Part shown: piece after piece, positions 1-8,007 of the stretch
Layout: each line of letters opens with the position of its first letter
How positions within the stretch are numbered: the stretch's first letter is position 1
Made by a program: the position numbers and the translations under genes
NCBI GenBank assembly: GCA_902776285.1
Contig: CACYPK010000012.1
Location: forward strand, 1-51,999
Reading direction: 5' to 3'
DNA length: 51,999 nucleotides
DNA from: an uncultured Eubacteriales bacterium
GTDB lineage: Bacteria > Bacillota > Clostridia > Peptostreptococcales > Anaerovoracaceae
The notes under the pieces: generated by a model
The model's input: only the letters and a program-made list of their open reading frames with translations
Told to the model about the DNA's origin: nothing
The model's database searches: none

Positions 1-1
1 G

Positions 2-2275
2 AACAACACGTTCACTGCAACAGTAACTAACGAGAGCAGCTACAAGACGTTCACAAAGGAATTCGGAACGCTGTCGATCGATAAGAGGACAGTTACGCTA
101 AAGAGCGGCAATGCTGAAAAGGTCTATAATGGCGAAGCGCTTACGAACGCAGACGTCGAAGGCAAGAACGAGAACGGACTTGTCGAGGAGACAGGCTGGG
201 TCGATGGCGAAGGCGCGACATACAGCTTCTCCGGAACACAGACTCTTGTCGGCGGCAGTCCTAACGCATTCACCTACACATTGAATGAAAGCACCAAGGC
301 TGACAACTACACGATCAAAAAAACACCGGGAACGCTGAAGGTTACTGATGAAAATGTTCCTGCTGATCTGGTAGTTACCAAGACAACAACTCAGTCGGAA
401 GTTAAGCTTGGTGACCAGGTGACATTCACTATCACAGCTACCAATATCTATGCTGAGCCGAAGACCATTACTCTGAGCGAAATCGATGATGTGACACTTT
501 CAAAGAGCACATTCGAAAATGTTGCAGCAGGCGATTCGATCGAAGCGACAGCTACATACACGATCACAGCGGCAGATGTTCTCAATGGTAAATTTAAGAA
601 TACTGTCACCGCGAAGATTGATGATCTTACAAAAACAGCTGAAGCAACAGTTACGACTGAGGGTAAGAACCCTCACATGACGATCACCAAAGAGACTACA
701 AGCACGACTCCGGAGGGTGGCTATCCGCTTGGATCAACTATCAGCTACAAGATTACGGCTACTAATGATGGTAATGTGGAACTGACCGATATCATAGTAA
801 CGGATGAACTGACAGGTGGTAATTGGACAATCGCAAGTCTGGCACCTAAGGCAAGCAAGGAGTTCGAGACCAGCTATGTTGTCAAAGAAGCAGATATCCT
901 TGCAGGTGAGGTGCTGAACGTTGCGACAGGAACAGGCAAGGGACCGGATCCTGATGATCCTCCGACAATTGTACCGGGCAAAGATCCTGAGCCTACAGAG
1001 GATATCGACGTTACTCTGACAGTGAACAAGAAGATCACGAACACGCCTGAGGATGGCAAAGCATTTAAACTGGGCGAGACGATCAAGTACAGCATCGATG
1101 TAACGAACGCCGGTAACGTACCTTACACGAAAGTAAAGGTTGAAGACAAGGATACTAAGTTCAGTGATACAATTGCTGAGCTTGGTGTTGACGAAACAAA
1201 GAGCTTCACCACAAGCCACGTTGTTACAGAGGCGGATATCCTTGCCGGCAGCTACACCAATACGGTCACTGCGAAGGGTGATAAGATCGATGATCCAAAG
1301 AATCCGGGACAGAAGTTGACACCGGAAGGTAAAGACAGTGTCACCACCGGCGATGCGAACGATCCGGATGGTCCTACTCCACCGATTGAAGATCAGAAGC
1401 CTGGCCTCAGCGTAACCAAGAAGGCCAGCCCGACTTCAGGCGCGGCAGCAGGCTCCACAATCAACTATGTTGTCAGAGTAACAAATATAGGCAATGTAAC
1501 ATTGAAGAACGTTACCGTTTCAGATACTCTGGTGAGATTCGCCAACAATTCAGGCAATATCAAATCACTTGCTCCGGGAGCATATACAGAGTTAAGGTAT
1601 CCTTACACGGTAACGGAGGCGAATGCAGCAGCAGGCAGAGTTGTCAACACAGCGTCAGCCACAGCAAGTGCACCTAACGGAGATAAGCCAAGCGACAGAG
1701 CTACAGTTACTGTTGCAACAGTTGCACCGACGCCAACGCCACCGGGACCTACGCCAACCCCAACTCCGGCACCGGCGCCTACACCTGATGGTGGCGGCAA
1801 CGTAGTGCCTGTGACTCCGGCAGATGACGGAACAGTTATCCCAGACGAACCGGTACCTGAGGTAGAGCCTGAGGTCGATATCGTCGATCCTGAACCACCT
1901 CTTGCAGAGGGTACATGGGCTCTGCTCAACCTGATCTCTGCTATCGTGACAGCACTCGGCGCAGTCATCGCACTCTTCCGCAAGAAAGAGGAGGAAGATG
2001 AGAACGACGAGGACAACATGTACAAGGAAGAGGATGAAGACGACAACAGGAGCAAGAAGATGCTTGCTGCCAAGATCGCAGGAGCGCTCGCGGGAGTCGC
2101 AGCACCGATCACATTCTTCCTCACAGAGGACATGAGTTTGCCGATGGCAATGTTCGACAAGTGGACAGTCCTGATGGCAGCCATGCTGGCAGTTCAGGTA
2201 GTTGCGGCAGTCTTCAACAAGAAGGCATCGGAACTCCCGGACGAAGAGGAAGGTGCTGAGGAAACAGCTAACTAA
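2..2275 (+). CDS. Large cell-surface repeat protein, 3' portion (YDG/MBG-like repeat, four DUF11-type repeats, membrane anchor)
   Basis: The reading frame is open through the left edge, so the start lies outside the window; 757 residues are visible. The first ~110 resemble a YDG/MBG-type repeat (KVYNGEAL, then FTYTLNES and GTLKVT). Four ~105-residue beta-sandwich repeats of the DUF11/DUF7507 kind follow (roughly 118-223, 225-335, 336-470, 472-575), recognisable by 'TATN/DVTN' strands and an 'EADILAG' motif. A Pro/Thr linker (~577-600) leads to a hydrophobic segment (~639-659), an acidic KEEED-rich stretch and two more hydrophobic segments (~687-707 and 721-738). No LPXTG sortase signal is visible, so the C-terminal hydrophobic segments are the likely anchor. 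Such repeats are common in extracellular stalks of Gram-positive adhesins; an adhesive role here is inference. A hairpin follows the gene. Confidence 0.85.
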   Translation, partial: NNTFTATVTNESSYKTFTKEFGTLSIDKRTVTLKSGNAEKVYNGEALTNADVEGKNENGLVEETGWVDGEGATYSFSGTQTLVGGSPNAFTYTLNESTKADNYTIKKTPGTLKVTDENVPADLVVTKTTTQSEVKLGDQVTFTITATNIYAEPKTITLSEIDDVTLSKSTFENVAAGDSIEATATYTITAADVLNGKFKNTVTAKIDDLTKTAEATVTTEGKNPHMTITKETTSTTPEGGYPLGSTISYKITATNDGNVELTDIIVTDELTGGNWTIASLAPKASKEFETSYVVKEADILAGEVLNVATGTGKGPDPDDPPTIVPGKDPEPTEDIDVTLTVNKKITNTPEDGKAFKLGETIKYSIDVTNAGNVPYTKVKVEDKDTKFSDTIAELGVDETKSFTTSHVVTEADILAGSYTNTVTAKGDKIDDPKNPGQKLTPEGKDSVTTGDANDPDGPTPPIEDQKPGLSVTKKASPTSGAAAGSTINYVVRVTNIGNVTLKNVTVSDTLVRFANNSGNIKSLAPGAYTELRYPYTVTEANAAAGRVVNTASATASAPNGDKPSDRATVTVATVAPTPTPPGPTPTPTPAPAPTPDGGGNVVPVTPADDGTVIPDEPVPEVEPEVDIVDPEPPLAEGTWALLNLISAIVTALGAVIALFRKKEEEDENDEDNMYKEEDEDDNRSKKMLAAKIAGALAGVAAPITFFLTEDMSLPMAMFDKWTVLMAAMLAVQVVAAVFNKKASELPDEEEGAEETAN

Positions 2276-2307
2276 AGCATGATGAACAGGCGCATAGCCT
2301 GAACAAA

Positions 2308-2345
2308 ACAAAAAAAGGGAGGCAGCGACAAAGCTGTCTCCCTTT
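2308..2345 (+). terminator. Terminator-like hairpin after the surface-protein gene
   Basis: GGGAGGCAGC (2317-2326) pairs with GCTGTCTCCC (2333-2342) with one G-T wobble around a 6-nt loop. An A-tract precedes it and a short T-run follows. The flanking A-tract means it could also act on the minus strand. Confidence 0.65.
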
Positions 2346-2381
2346 CGGTAATAGACATCATTCTGATACGGAGGACTGAAA

Positions 2382-3026
2382 ATGAAGGTGGCCTTTGCTT
2401 TAATAATCATTTTGGCGGTTATAGCTTGCATGATCTGTTTAGGTGGTCTGTACGGCATCGAAAAGAAAAAGAGCTTTGTAACCGCTGTTTGTCTGCTGAT
2501 CACCGGCATGTTCGGAATGTTTATTATGTGCTTTATAGAGTCAGGGAACTTCTATGGAGGGTCATTCTTCGGGGCGGTTTTCATCGTTCCATTGTGCATG
2601 TATCCTTTGGCAAAAGCGCTCAAGATCGAATACGGTGATATAATGGATATGTGCGCTCCAACTGGCTGCGTTGTACTGTCTATCCTGAAATTCAAGTGCC
2701 ATCTGGAAGGTTGCTGTTTTGGTAGGTTGTTCATGACCAATTCATGGGCTTTCAGATTCCCGAGCCAGATAGTGGAGTGCGTTGTCGCTCTGGTGCTTGC
2801 TGCGGTAATGCTACTGATAATGGTGAAAGGCAAGCACAGGACGATGCTCTACCCCATGTTGATGGTCCTATATGGAATAACAAGGTTCGGTCTTAATCTG
2901 TTGCGTGAGGTCCCCGGCTGGTTGGGGCCAATACCTGCTGGAAATGTTTGGTCGCTCCTTTGCATCATAATTGGCTGCATTGTGCTGATCGTTAATAAAA
3001 AGAAAAAAGAAGAAGCTGCGGCATAA
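2382..3026 (+). CDS. Lgt-like (prolipoprotein diacylglyceryl transferase family) integral membrane protein
   Basis: A 214-residue polytopic membrane protein with about six to seven hydrophobic segments. It carries degenerate Lgt-family signatures: a GGSFFGAV segment, a KFKCHLEGCCFGR block where Lgt has its Gly/Arg-rich signature, FPSQIVE where Lgt has H-P-S/T-Q-hydrophobic-Y-E, and YGITRFGLNLLRE near the C-terminus. It is shorter than typical Lgt (~260-290 residues), lacks the usual His of the HPSQ motif, and has a distinctive Cys cluster. It may therefore be a paralogue and not the housekeeping enzyme. The start at 2382 is preceded by GGAGG. It follows the surface-protein gene but is separated from it by a hairpin. 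Substrate and activity cannot be deduced. Confidence 0.7.
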   Translation: MKVAFALIIILAVIACMICLGGLYGIEKKKSFVTAVCLLITGMFGMFIMCFIESGNFYGGSFFGAVFIVPLCMYPLAKALKIEYGDIMDMCAPTGCVVLSILKFKCHLEGCCFGRLFMTNSWAFRFPSQIVECVVALVLAAVMLLIMVKGKHRTMLYPMLMVLYGITRFGLNLLREVPGWLGPIPAGNVWSLLCIIIGCIVLIVNKKKKEEAAA

Positions 3027-3050
3027 CGCTGACGCAGTCAATCAAACAAA

Positions 3051-3087
3051 CAGGGAGGTGAGTTAAATGAGCTCATCTCCCTGTTTT
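3051..3087 (+). terminator. Rho-independent terminator after the Lgt-like gene
   Basis: A stem of about 12 bp begins CAGGGAGGTGAG (3051-3062) and closes with its complement ending CTCCCTG at 3083, with one wobble pair. TTTT follows directly. Confidence 0.75.
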
Positions 3088-3106
3088 AATGTCTGCATAA
3101 AACCGG

Positions 3107-3127
3107 CATTATGTATGCGATAGCCGG
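3107..3127 (-). terminator. Possible weak terminator of the yedF-DUF3343 transcript
   Basis: On the minus strand CCGGC and GCCGG flank a 15-nt loop just downstream of the DUF3343 stop codon and are followed by TTTTA. The stem is only 5 bp, so the call is weak. Confidence 0.35.
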
Positions 3128-3145
3128 CATTTTTGGACGTTAGTA

Positions 3146-3424
3146 CTATTTGATCGCTTCCAGCCTGTCGCAAACCGTCTCGTCTGCTGTGGCGCCGCGC
3201 ACTATGTGGTAATACGCGTAGTCGCCCGGCGTCAGCTGGCTGCTCTCGCGGAATATCTTTTCCGCTTCGTCTTTTTTATCCGGGCGTATGCGCACCGAAA
3301 TACCGCAGCTCGCCGAGATGAACCTCGGGACGGGCATGATGGTCACCTCGGCCGGCTTAAGAAGCTTTTCGGTCGAGATGGCAGCGTGCGTGGATTCAAA
3401 AGTGAGCAGATAGTATTCGTCCAT
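3146..3424 (-). CDS. DUF3343 family protein (putative Se/S carrier-like)
   Basis: A 92-residue soluble protein matching the DUF3343 pattern: an N-terminal 'YYLLTFESTHAAISTEKLL', a central 'MPVPRFISASCGISVRI' with one Cys, and a short C-terminal helical region. In this family the Cys after P-R-x-I-S is conserved. The family is described as a putative selenium/sulfur carrier-like group and is often found beside yedF, as here (yedF ends 39 nt upstream). Co-transcription with yedF on the minus strand is likely. The biochemical role is not established. Confidence 0.8.
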   Translation of the reverse strand: MDEYYLLTFESTHAAISTEKLLKPAEVTIMPVPRFISASCGISVRIRPDKKDEAEKIFRESSQLTPGDYAYYHIVRGATADETVCDRLEAIK

Positions 3425-3463
3425 TTATCGGTTTACGTTGCGATTGTGTCCGGCGATTTCAGT

Positions 3464-4039
3464 TTACAGCTTGATAACCTTGCTGACTTCCTGCATCGCG
3501 CCGAGGATATCGTACATGTTGCTGACTGTACCGACCTTCAGGTCGTCCTTGATGCCGTAGAAGTTAAGGCATGTTCCGCAAACGAGGACCTGAGTTCCCT
3601 TTTCGATGAGGGTGTTAAGGTTCTCGATGATCTGTGGTTCGTCGCCTGCCGGCAGCTTGACGCCTTCGTTCATAAAGAGAACATAGGAAGGAACTCTCTC
3701 GGACTCGCTGAGCGTGAAGATAGCCATCTTAGCAAGGTTGCCGCCGAGCTCGCTGTTGTTGGTGCCGATGGCGTTGGTGTTGAAGAACACCGCGTATGTG
3801 TCAGCGCATTCTACGCGGGCGCCTTTGATGGTCTCGCCGTTCGCGAATTTCACGAGGAACTTGTCTCCGAATGCTTCGCTTGTTGCCGGTCTGCCAAGGG
3901 CGTCACCGAGTCTCTCAAGATTGCCTACCTGAGTAGGACCGTCAACGATGATCTCTACATCCTGCTCGCCTGCTTCGAGCTCTTTCTTTGCCATGATTAC
4001 AGGAATAGGGCACTGCTTGCCGCCTGCATCGATTCTCAT
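3464..4039 (-). CDS. yedF: YedF, sulfurtransferase-like selenium metabolism protein
   Basis: A two-domain protein of 191 residues. The N-terminal ~75 residues are a TusA/SirA-like domain with the signature CPIP (Cys10), the cysteine that carries persulfide in TusA. The C-terminal part is DsrE-like, with VLFMNEGVKL and CGTCLNFYGI. The start at 4039 was chosen because GGAGGTAAT lies immediately upstream and the TusA domain begins there; the frame stays open about 20 codons further but without a ribosome binding site. The neighbour is DUF3343. YedF is linked by co-occurrence to selenium use in anaerobes; no selenium biosynthesis gene lies in this window. Confidence 0.88.
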   Translation of the reverse strand: MRIDAGGKQCPIPVIMAKKELEAGEQDVEIIVDGPTQVGNLERLGDALGRPATSEAFGDKFLVKFANGETIKGARVECADTYAVFFNTNAIGTNNSELGGNLAKMAIFTLSESERVPSYVLFMNEGVKLPAGDEPQIIENLNTLIEKGTQVLVCGTCLNFYGIKDDLKVGTVSNMYDILGAMQEVSKVIKL

Positions 4040-4139
4040 ATCATTACCTCCGTTATATTTTCTGAATAGTGTGTTTTGCAGCCTAAGCGCAAATATCATA
4101 CACAGAAAATATACTCTCTTTTTAAGCGCTCTGTTATAG

Positions 4140-4169
4140 ATTTAATCAATAATACCCAAAAAATGTCAA
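4140..4169 (-). promoter_or_regulatory. Candidate promoter of yedF-DUF3343
   Basis: On the minus strand a perfect TTGACA (4169-4164) is separated by 18 nt from TTAAAT (4145-4140). The yedF ribosome binding site lies about 95 nt downstream. Confidence 0.5.
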
Positions 4170-4234
4170 GTCCCGGCAAATAATGAAAAGAATGCCGCTG
4201 CCAGTCAGAAACATCCCGTTGGAACGTGTCGATA

Positions 4235-4243
4235 TGATATACT
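4235..4243 (+). promoter_or_regulatory. Extended -10 promoter upstream of the HAD-MFS-GDPD gene run
   Basis: TGATATACT fits the TGnTATAAT extended -10 consensus. No convincing -35 is seen. The surrounding sequence is nearly identical to the promoter region of the response regulator at 22511-22533. Confidence 0.5.
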
Positions 4244-4254
4244 TACTATGATTA

Positions 4255-4368
4255 GACTGAAACAAGTCATCGAGATGCTGCTTTGAGATAAGGTCTGAAA
4301 CGGGGCATCAAAGCACTGCTATGAGACAAGGCCTGAGACAGCACATCGAAACTAATTATTTTATGGAG
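4255..4368 (+). repeat. Three degenerate 38-nt tandem repeats in the leader of the HAD gene
   Basis: Units begin GACTGAAAC (4255), GTCTGAAAC (4293) and GCCTGAGAC (4331), exactly 38 nt apart. Each continues with a CATC(G/A)A block and, in the first two, CTGCT(T/A)TGAGA. The first two units match at about 27 of 38 positions; the third decays into the ribosome-binding region. Together with the two promoters, this is the content of the 337-nt gene-free stretch 4040-4376. Confidence 0.6.
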
Positions 4369-4376
4369 AGATTTGT

Positions 4377-5009
4377 ATGATTATATTTGATTTAGACGGC
4401 ACTCTGTGGGATTCGACGGTCCCTATTGCGGAATCGTGGAACATTCTTATAAAGCGCGAAATGGGTCGTGACGAAGGGCTGACTCCGGCGGACATCATGC
4501 GCAATCAGGGCAAGACCATGGACCGGATCGCTGATGATCTTTTCGGCTATCTTCCGCCTGACGAGCGCTATGCTCTGGCGCGCAAATGCGAGGTCTTTGA
4601 GAACGAGTACATAACCGAGAGCGGCGCGACGCTCTTTGAAGGCGTAGAGGAGACTCTTGCCGGGATGATGGACATGGGCGTCAAAATGGCGGTCGTCAGC
4701 AACTGTCAGGAGGGTTATATAAAGGCGTTCCTCGACTCGATGGACATGTGGAAATACTTTGTCGATTATGAAGAGTGGGGCCGCACGCATCTGTCAAAGG
4801 CAGAAAACATAAAGCTTGTCATGGACCGCAATAATGAAGAAAAGTCCATTTATGTGGGCGACATACAGGCGGACGCGGATTCCGCGCATGCGGCAGGCGT
4901 TCCGTGCATCTGCGCTGAATACGGGTTCGGTGAGATCTGCGACGCTGAAGGCAGGATCAACAGCTTTGGTGAACTGCCGGCCGTACTGAAAGAGCTGGGA
5001 TACTTATAA
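4377..5009 (+). CDS. HAD-superfamily hydrolase (phosphoglycolate phosphatase-like)
   Basis: A 210-residue haloacid dehalogenase-type phosphatase. The catalytic DxD is at residues 5 and 7 (IFDLDGTLWDS), the motif II Ser lies in VVSNCQ (~105), a Lys follows in LSKAENIK, and motif IV is GDIQADADSA (~162). An alpha-helical cap lies between motifs I and II, as in subclass IA enzymes such as Gph. The substrate cannot be inferred. GGAGAG precedes the start. It is the first gene of a co-directional run and lies 29 nt before the MFS gene. Confidence 0.88.
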   Translation: MIIFDLDGTLWDSTVPIAESWNILIKREMGRDEGLTPADIMRNQGKTMDRIADDLFGYLPPDERYALARKCEVFENEYITESGATLFEGVEETLAGMMDMGVKMAVVSNCQEGYIKAFLDSMDMWKYFVDYEEWGRTHLSKAENIKLVMDRNNEEKSIYVGDIQADADSAHAAGVPCICAEYGFGEICDAEGRINSFGELPAVLKELGYL

Positions 5010-5038
5010 ACAGCTTTGCTCCGGAGGGAGAATAGAAA

Positions 5039-6373
5039 ATGAAGCTTAACAACAAGCGGACCGTTCTGGTCGGGCTCGCGTTCCTGTCCATCTGCGCTTT
5101 CTGGCAGATGTACGACAGCGTCATTCCGCTGATCCTCACCAAAACGTTCCATATGAACGAGACTTTCTCAGGCGCAATAATGGCGGCAGACAACATTCTG
5201 GCGCTGTTCTTGCTGCCGTTCTTCGGGACGCTGTCAGACAAGACCAATACCAGGCTGGGAAAGAGGACTCCGTACATACTCGGCGGAACGATCGTTGCGA
5301 TCATACTGCTCAACATACTGCCGATACTGGACAACTCCTATTACGCCGCGGAGAGTCACGGCAAGCTGGTAGCTTTTGTAGTCGTTCTCGGATTGCTCCT
5401 GATCGCGATGGGCACATACAGGTCGCCGGCGGTCGCGCTGATGCCTGATGTGACGCCAAAGCCGCTGCGTTCCCGCGCGAACGCCATCATCAACCTGATG
5501 GGCGCTGTAGGCGGCATCATCTATCTGGCTGTCGCGGCGGTGCTTTACCCTAACTCAAAGGTACTGGGGCTCGATCACGTAAACTACGGACCGCTGTTCG
5601 TGATCGTCTCGGCGATAATGACGGTCGCGATAATCGCGCTGCTCCTTACCATAAAGGAACCTAAACTGGCCGCGGAAAACCGGGCGTTAGAAGCGCAGCA
5701 TCCTGAGTGGAACCTGGCGGAAGACGACGGAAGCGGCAACGAGGTGCTGCCGGCAAACGTAAAGAGGAGCCTTGGATTCCTGCTGGCATCCATCGCGCTG
5801 TGGTTCATTGGCTACAACGGCATCACCACCTGGTTCACCACATACGTGGACAAGGTGATGGGGCAGGGCCTGGGCGGCGCGTCCACCTGCCTGCTGATAG
5901 CCACGGGCGGAGCTATCATCTCATATATACCTATCGGAAGCCTGGCTCACAGGATCGGCCGCAAGAAGACCATAATGATCGGAGTTCTGATCCTGGCGGC
6001 ATGCTTCCTGGCGGGATTTTTCCTGACGACGGCGTTCCACAGCATCAACGCGATCATGTTTATCGTATTTGCGCTGGTGGGCTTCGCGTGGGCGGCGATC
6101 AACGTCAATTCGCTGCCTATGGTAGTCGAGATGTGCAAGGGCTCTGATATAGGCAAGTTCACAGGATATTACTACACCGCGTCCATGGCGGCGCAGGTGG
6201 TCACACCTATAGTGGCCGGAACTCTGATGAGGAGCATCAGCTATAAGGTGCTCTTCCCGTACGCGGCGCTCTTTGTGCTGCTGAGCTTCGTGACGATGAC
6301 TCAGGTGAAGCACGGCGACGCGGCGCCTGAGGCCAAGCACGGACTCGAGGCGTTTGAGGATATGGAAGATTGA
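5039..6373 (+). CDS. Major facilitator superfamily transporter
   Basis: A 444-residue protein with about 12 hydrophobic segments split by a central charged loop (~205-240). The MFS motif A region appears as GTLSDKTNTRLGKRTPYI after TM2, and a second copy as GSLAHRIGRKKTIMIG in the C-terminal half. The layout resembles MFS proteins related to GPH/SLC45-type sugar carriers. The substrate is unknown; the neighbouring glycerophosphodiesterase makes a phosphodiester or polyol compound conceivable (inference). GGAGGGAG lies before the ATG. The stop codon overlaps the next start (TGATG), indicating translational coupling. Confidence 0.88.
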   Translation: MKLNNKRTVLVGLAFLSICAFWQMYDSVIPLILTKTFHMNETFSGAIMAADNILALFLLPFFGTLSDKTNTRLGKRTPYILGGTIVAIILLNILPILDNSYYAAESHGKLVAFVVVLGLLLIAMGTYRSPAVALMPDVTPKPLRSRANAIINLMGAVGGIIYLAVAAVLYPNSKVLGLDHVNYGPLFVIVSAIMTVAIIALLLTIKEPKLAAENRALEAQHPEWNLAEDDGSGNEVLPANVKRSLGFLLASIALWFIGYNGITTWFTTYVDKVMGQGLGGASTCLLIATGGAIISYIPIGSLAHRIGRKKTIMIGVLILAACFLAGFFLTTAFHSINAIMFIVFALVGFAWAAINVNSLPMVVEMCKGSDIGKFTGYYYTASMAAQVVTPIVAGTLMRSISYKVLFPYAALFVLLSFVTMTQVKHGDAAPEAKHGLEAFEDMED

Positions 6374-7164
6374 TGAAGAGAAATACAAGAAAGGTGAATC
6401 TGGCTGAGCATTACGCTCACAGGGGATATCACGACAAACCGCAAATACCTGAGAATTCACTGGCGGCGTTCAGGCGCGCCATAGAGTACGGACTCCCATC
6501 CGAGTTTGACGTCCATCTGATATCCGACGGCACGCTGGTGGTGTTCCACGACGACGATTTAAAGCGCCAGACAGGCGTAGAAGGCAGCATAGAGGCATAC
6601 GACATCACAAACCTGAGAAAACTGCGTCTGGAGGGCACTGACGAGCTCATACCGACATTCGACGAGGTACTTGAGCTCTACGAAAATACCGGCCTGGCGC
6701 TCCTTATAGAACTTAAGGTCGTCAAGGGAAACCATAAGGCTCTGGCCAAAGCGGTCGCGGAAAGGCTCGACAGGTACAAGGGGCAGTACGTAATAGAGAG
6801 TTTCGACCCGCGCGTGCTGATAGCGTACCGCAAACTGAGGCCTGAAGTGATAAGGGGACAGCTGGTGCAGGATTTCCATAAATCGCCTGCCGGAGTTCCT
6901 CCGTATCAGGCAACGCTGCTTACACATCTCGCTTTCAACAGGTTTGTAAAGCCGGACTTTATCGCTTACAAATTTAAGGACAAAATGCAGCCCGCGTGGA
7001 AGAAATGGCTCAGTAAAAAAGGCATCGTTCCTGCTGCCTGGACGATAAGGTCTGCGGAAAAATACAGAGCAGCAGTACGTAAGGGCTGCGTCCCGATATT
7101 TGAGAAATTGACACCAGAAGAATTAAAAGAACTTACAGGATCGAAAGAGGAAAGGACTCATTAG
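6373..7164 (+). CDS. Glycerophosphodiester phosphodiesterase
   Basis: A 263-residue GDPD-family TIM-barrel protein that would release glycerol-3-phosphate from glycerophosphodiesters. Diagnostic residues are AHRGYHDKPQIPENSLAAF (catalytic His-Arg and Glu-Asn), EFDVHLISDGTLVVFHDDD (metal-binding Glu/Asp and second His) and LIELKV. No signal peptide is visible, so it is likely cytoplasmic. I chose ATG 6373, which overlaps the MFS stop by one base, over the TTG codon at 6370. It sits between an MFS transporter and an unrecognised membrane protein, all probably one transcript. Confidence 0.9.
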   Translation: MKRNTRKVNLAEHYAHRGYHDKPQIPENSLAAFRRAIEYGLPSEFDVHLISDGTLVVFHDDDLKRQTGVEGSIEAYDITNLRKLRLEGTDELIPTFDEVLELYENTGLALLIELKVVKGNHKALAKAVAERLDRYKGQYVIESFDPRVLIAYRKLRPEVIRGQLVQDFHKSPAGVPPYQATLLTHLAFNRFVKPDFIAYKFKDKMQPAWKKWLSKKGIVPAAWTIRSAEKYRAAVRKGCVPIFEKLTPEELKELTGSKEERTH

Positions 7165-7944
7165 GTGGGAGCTTTGCAAAGGAAAAAACTGACACCTGTA
7201 GGGGTATGGCACTGGACACGGCTTATATACAGGTCGATACTGTTTCTGCTTCTGGTATACGCGTATATCAGGTACAGATTCATCTACCATCAGCCGTTCA
7301 TCATAGGGCTGGAGAAGATGCCTGCGATCATCATTTTCGTCTGGGCGGTATATGTCGTCGAGATGATATTCCGTTTCTTTCCGGCAAAGATAGAGAGCCC
7401 TGGCTGCCAGAAGCAGTTTGCGCAAAACTACATAAAGACCGGCGAGACGGATGTGATAGTCCATGACAACAACGCCACGATGCTGGTCGCGCTCATATGG
7501 ATAGTGTTCAACGGTATCTTCGGAGCGCTGCACATCATGGGCATTCTGGACGACGGCATCATGATACTGCTCTGCGGAGCGTACTCGGTATGCGACATGA
7601 TATGCATCATGTTCTTCTGCCCGTTCCAGTCATGGTTCCTGAAGAACAAATGCTGCAGCGCGTGCCGCATCTATAACTGGGACTTCGCGATGATGTTCAC
7701 GCCGCTCTTCTTTGTTGAGAAGACGTACACATGGAGCCTTCTGGTGCTCTCCGTAGCCCTGCTGGTGAGATGGGAGATCACGTTCTACAGACATCCGGAA
7801 AGGTTCTCGGAACATACCAACGCGTATCTGAAATGCAGCAATTGCACGGAAAAACTCTGCGTGCATAAGAAACAGCTGCACAAGCTCTGGAAACAGATAG
7901 AAGAATACAGCGAGAAAAAACTGAAACAGCTGGAAATCAAATGA
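7165..7944 (+). CDS. Unrecognised multi-spanning membrane protein with two cysteine clusters
   Basis: A 259-residue protein that I do not recognise. It has about five to six hydrophobic segments and a highly basic, mostly helical C-terminus. Two Cys-rich motifs stand out: KCCSACRIYNWD (~170-181) between membrane segments and KCSNCTEKLCVHKK (~222-235) in the C-terminal tail. The spacing suggests metal or Fe-S binding. The start is GTG 7165, directly after the GDPD stop codon, with AAAGGA eight bases upstream. Placement in the MFS-GDPD run suggests a role tied to the envelope or to that transport pathway, but this is inference. Confidence 0.75.
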   Translation: MGALQRKKLTPVGVWHWTRLIYRSILFLLLVYAYIRYRFIYHQPFIIGLEKMPAIIIFVWAVYVVEMIFRFFPAKIESPGCQKQFAQNYIKTGETDVIVHDNNATMLVALIWIVFNGIFGALHIMGILDDGIMILLCGAYSVCDMICIMFFCPFQSWFLKNKCCSACRIYNWDFAMMFTPLFFVEKTYTWSLLVLSVALLVRWEITFYRHPERFSEHTNAYLKCSNCTEKLCVHKKQLHKLWKQIEEYSEKKLKQLEIK

Positions 7945-8007
7945 AGTCAATAAACCGCCGGCCAGGTGCCGGACGCAAATAATAGAAAACTACAAAGGGG
8001 AAATGAA

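Noticed and set aside
3464..4039. Selenocysteine usage suggested by yedF
   Set aside because: No in-frame TGA or SECIS-like element was seen in the yedF or DUF3343 genes, and no selA/selB/selD is in the window.
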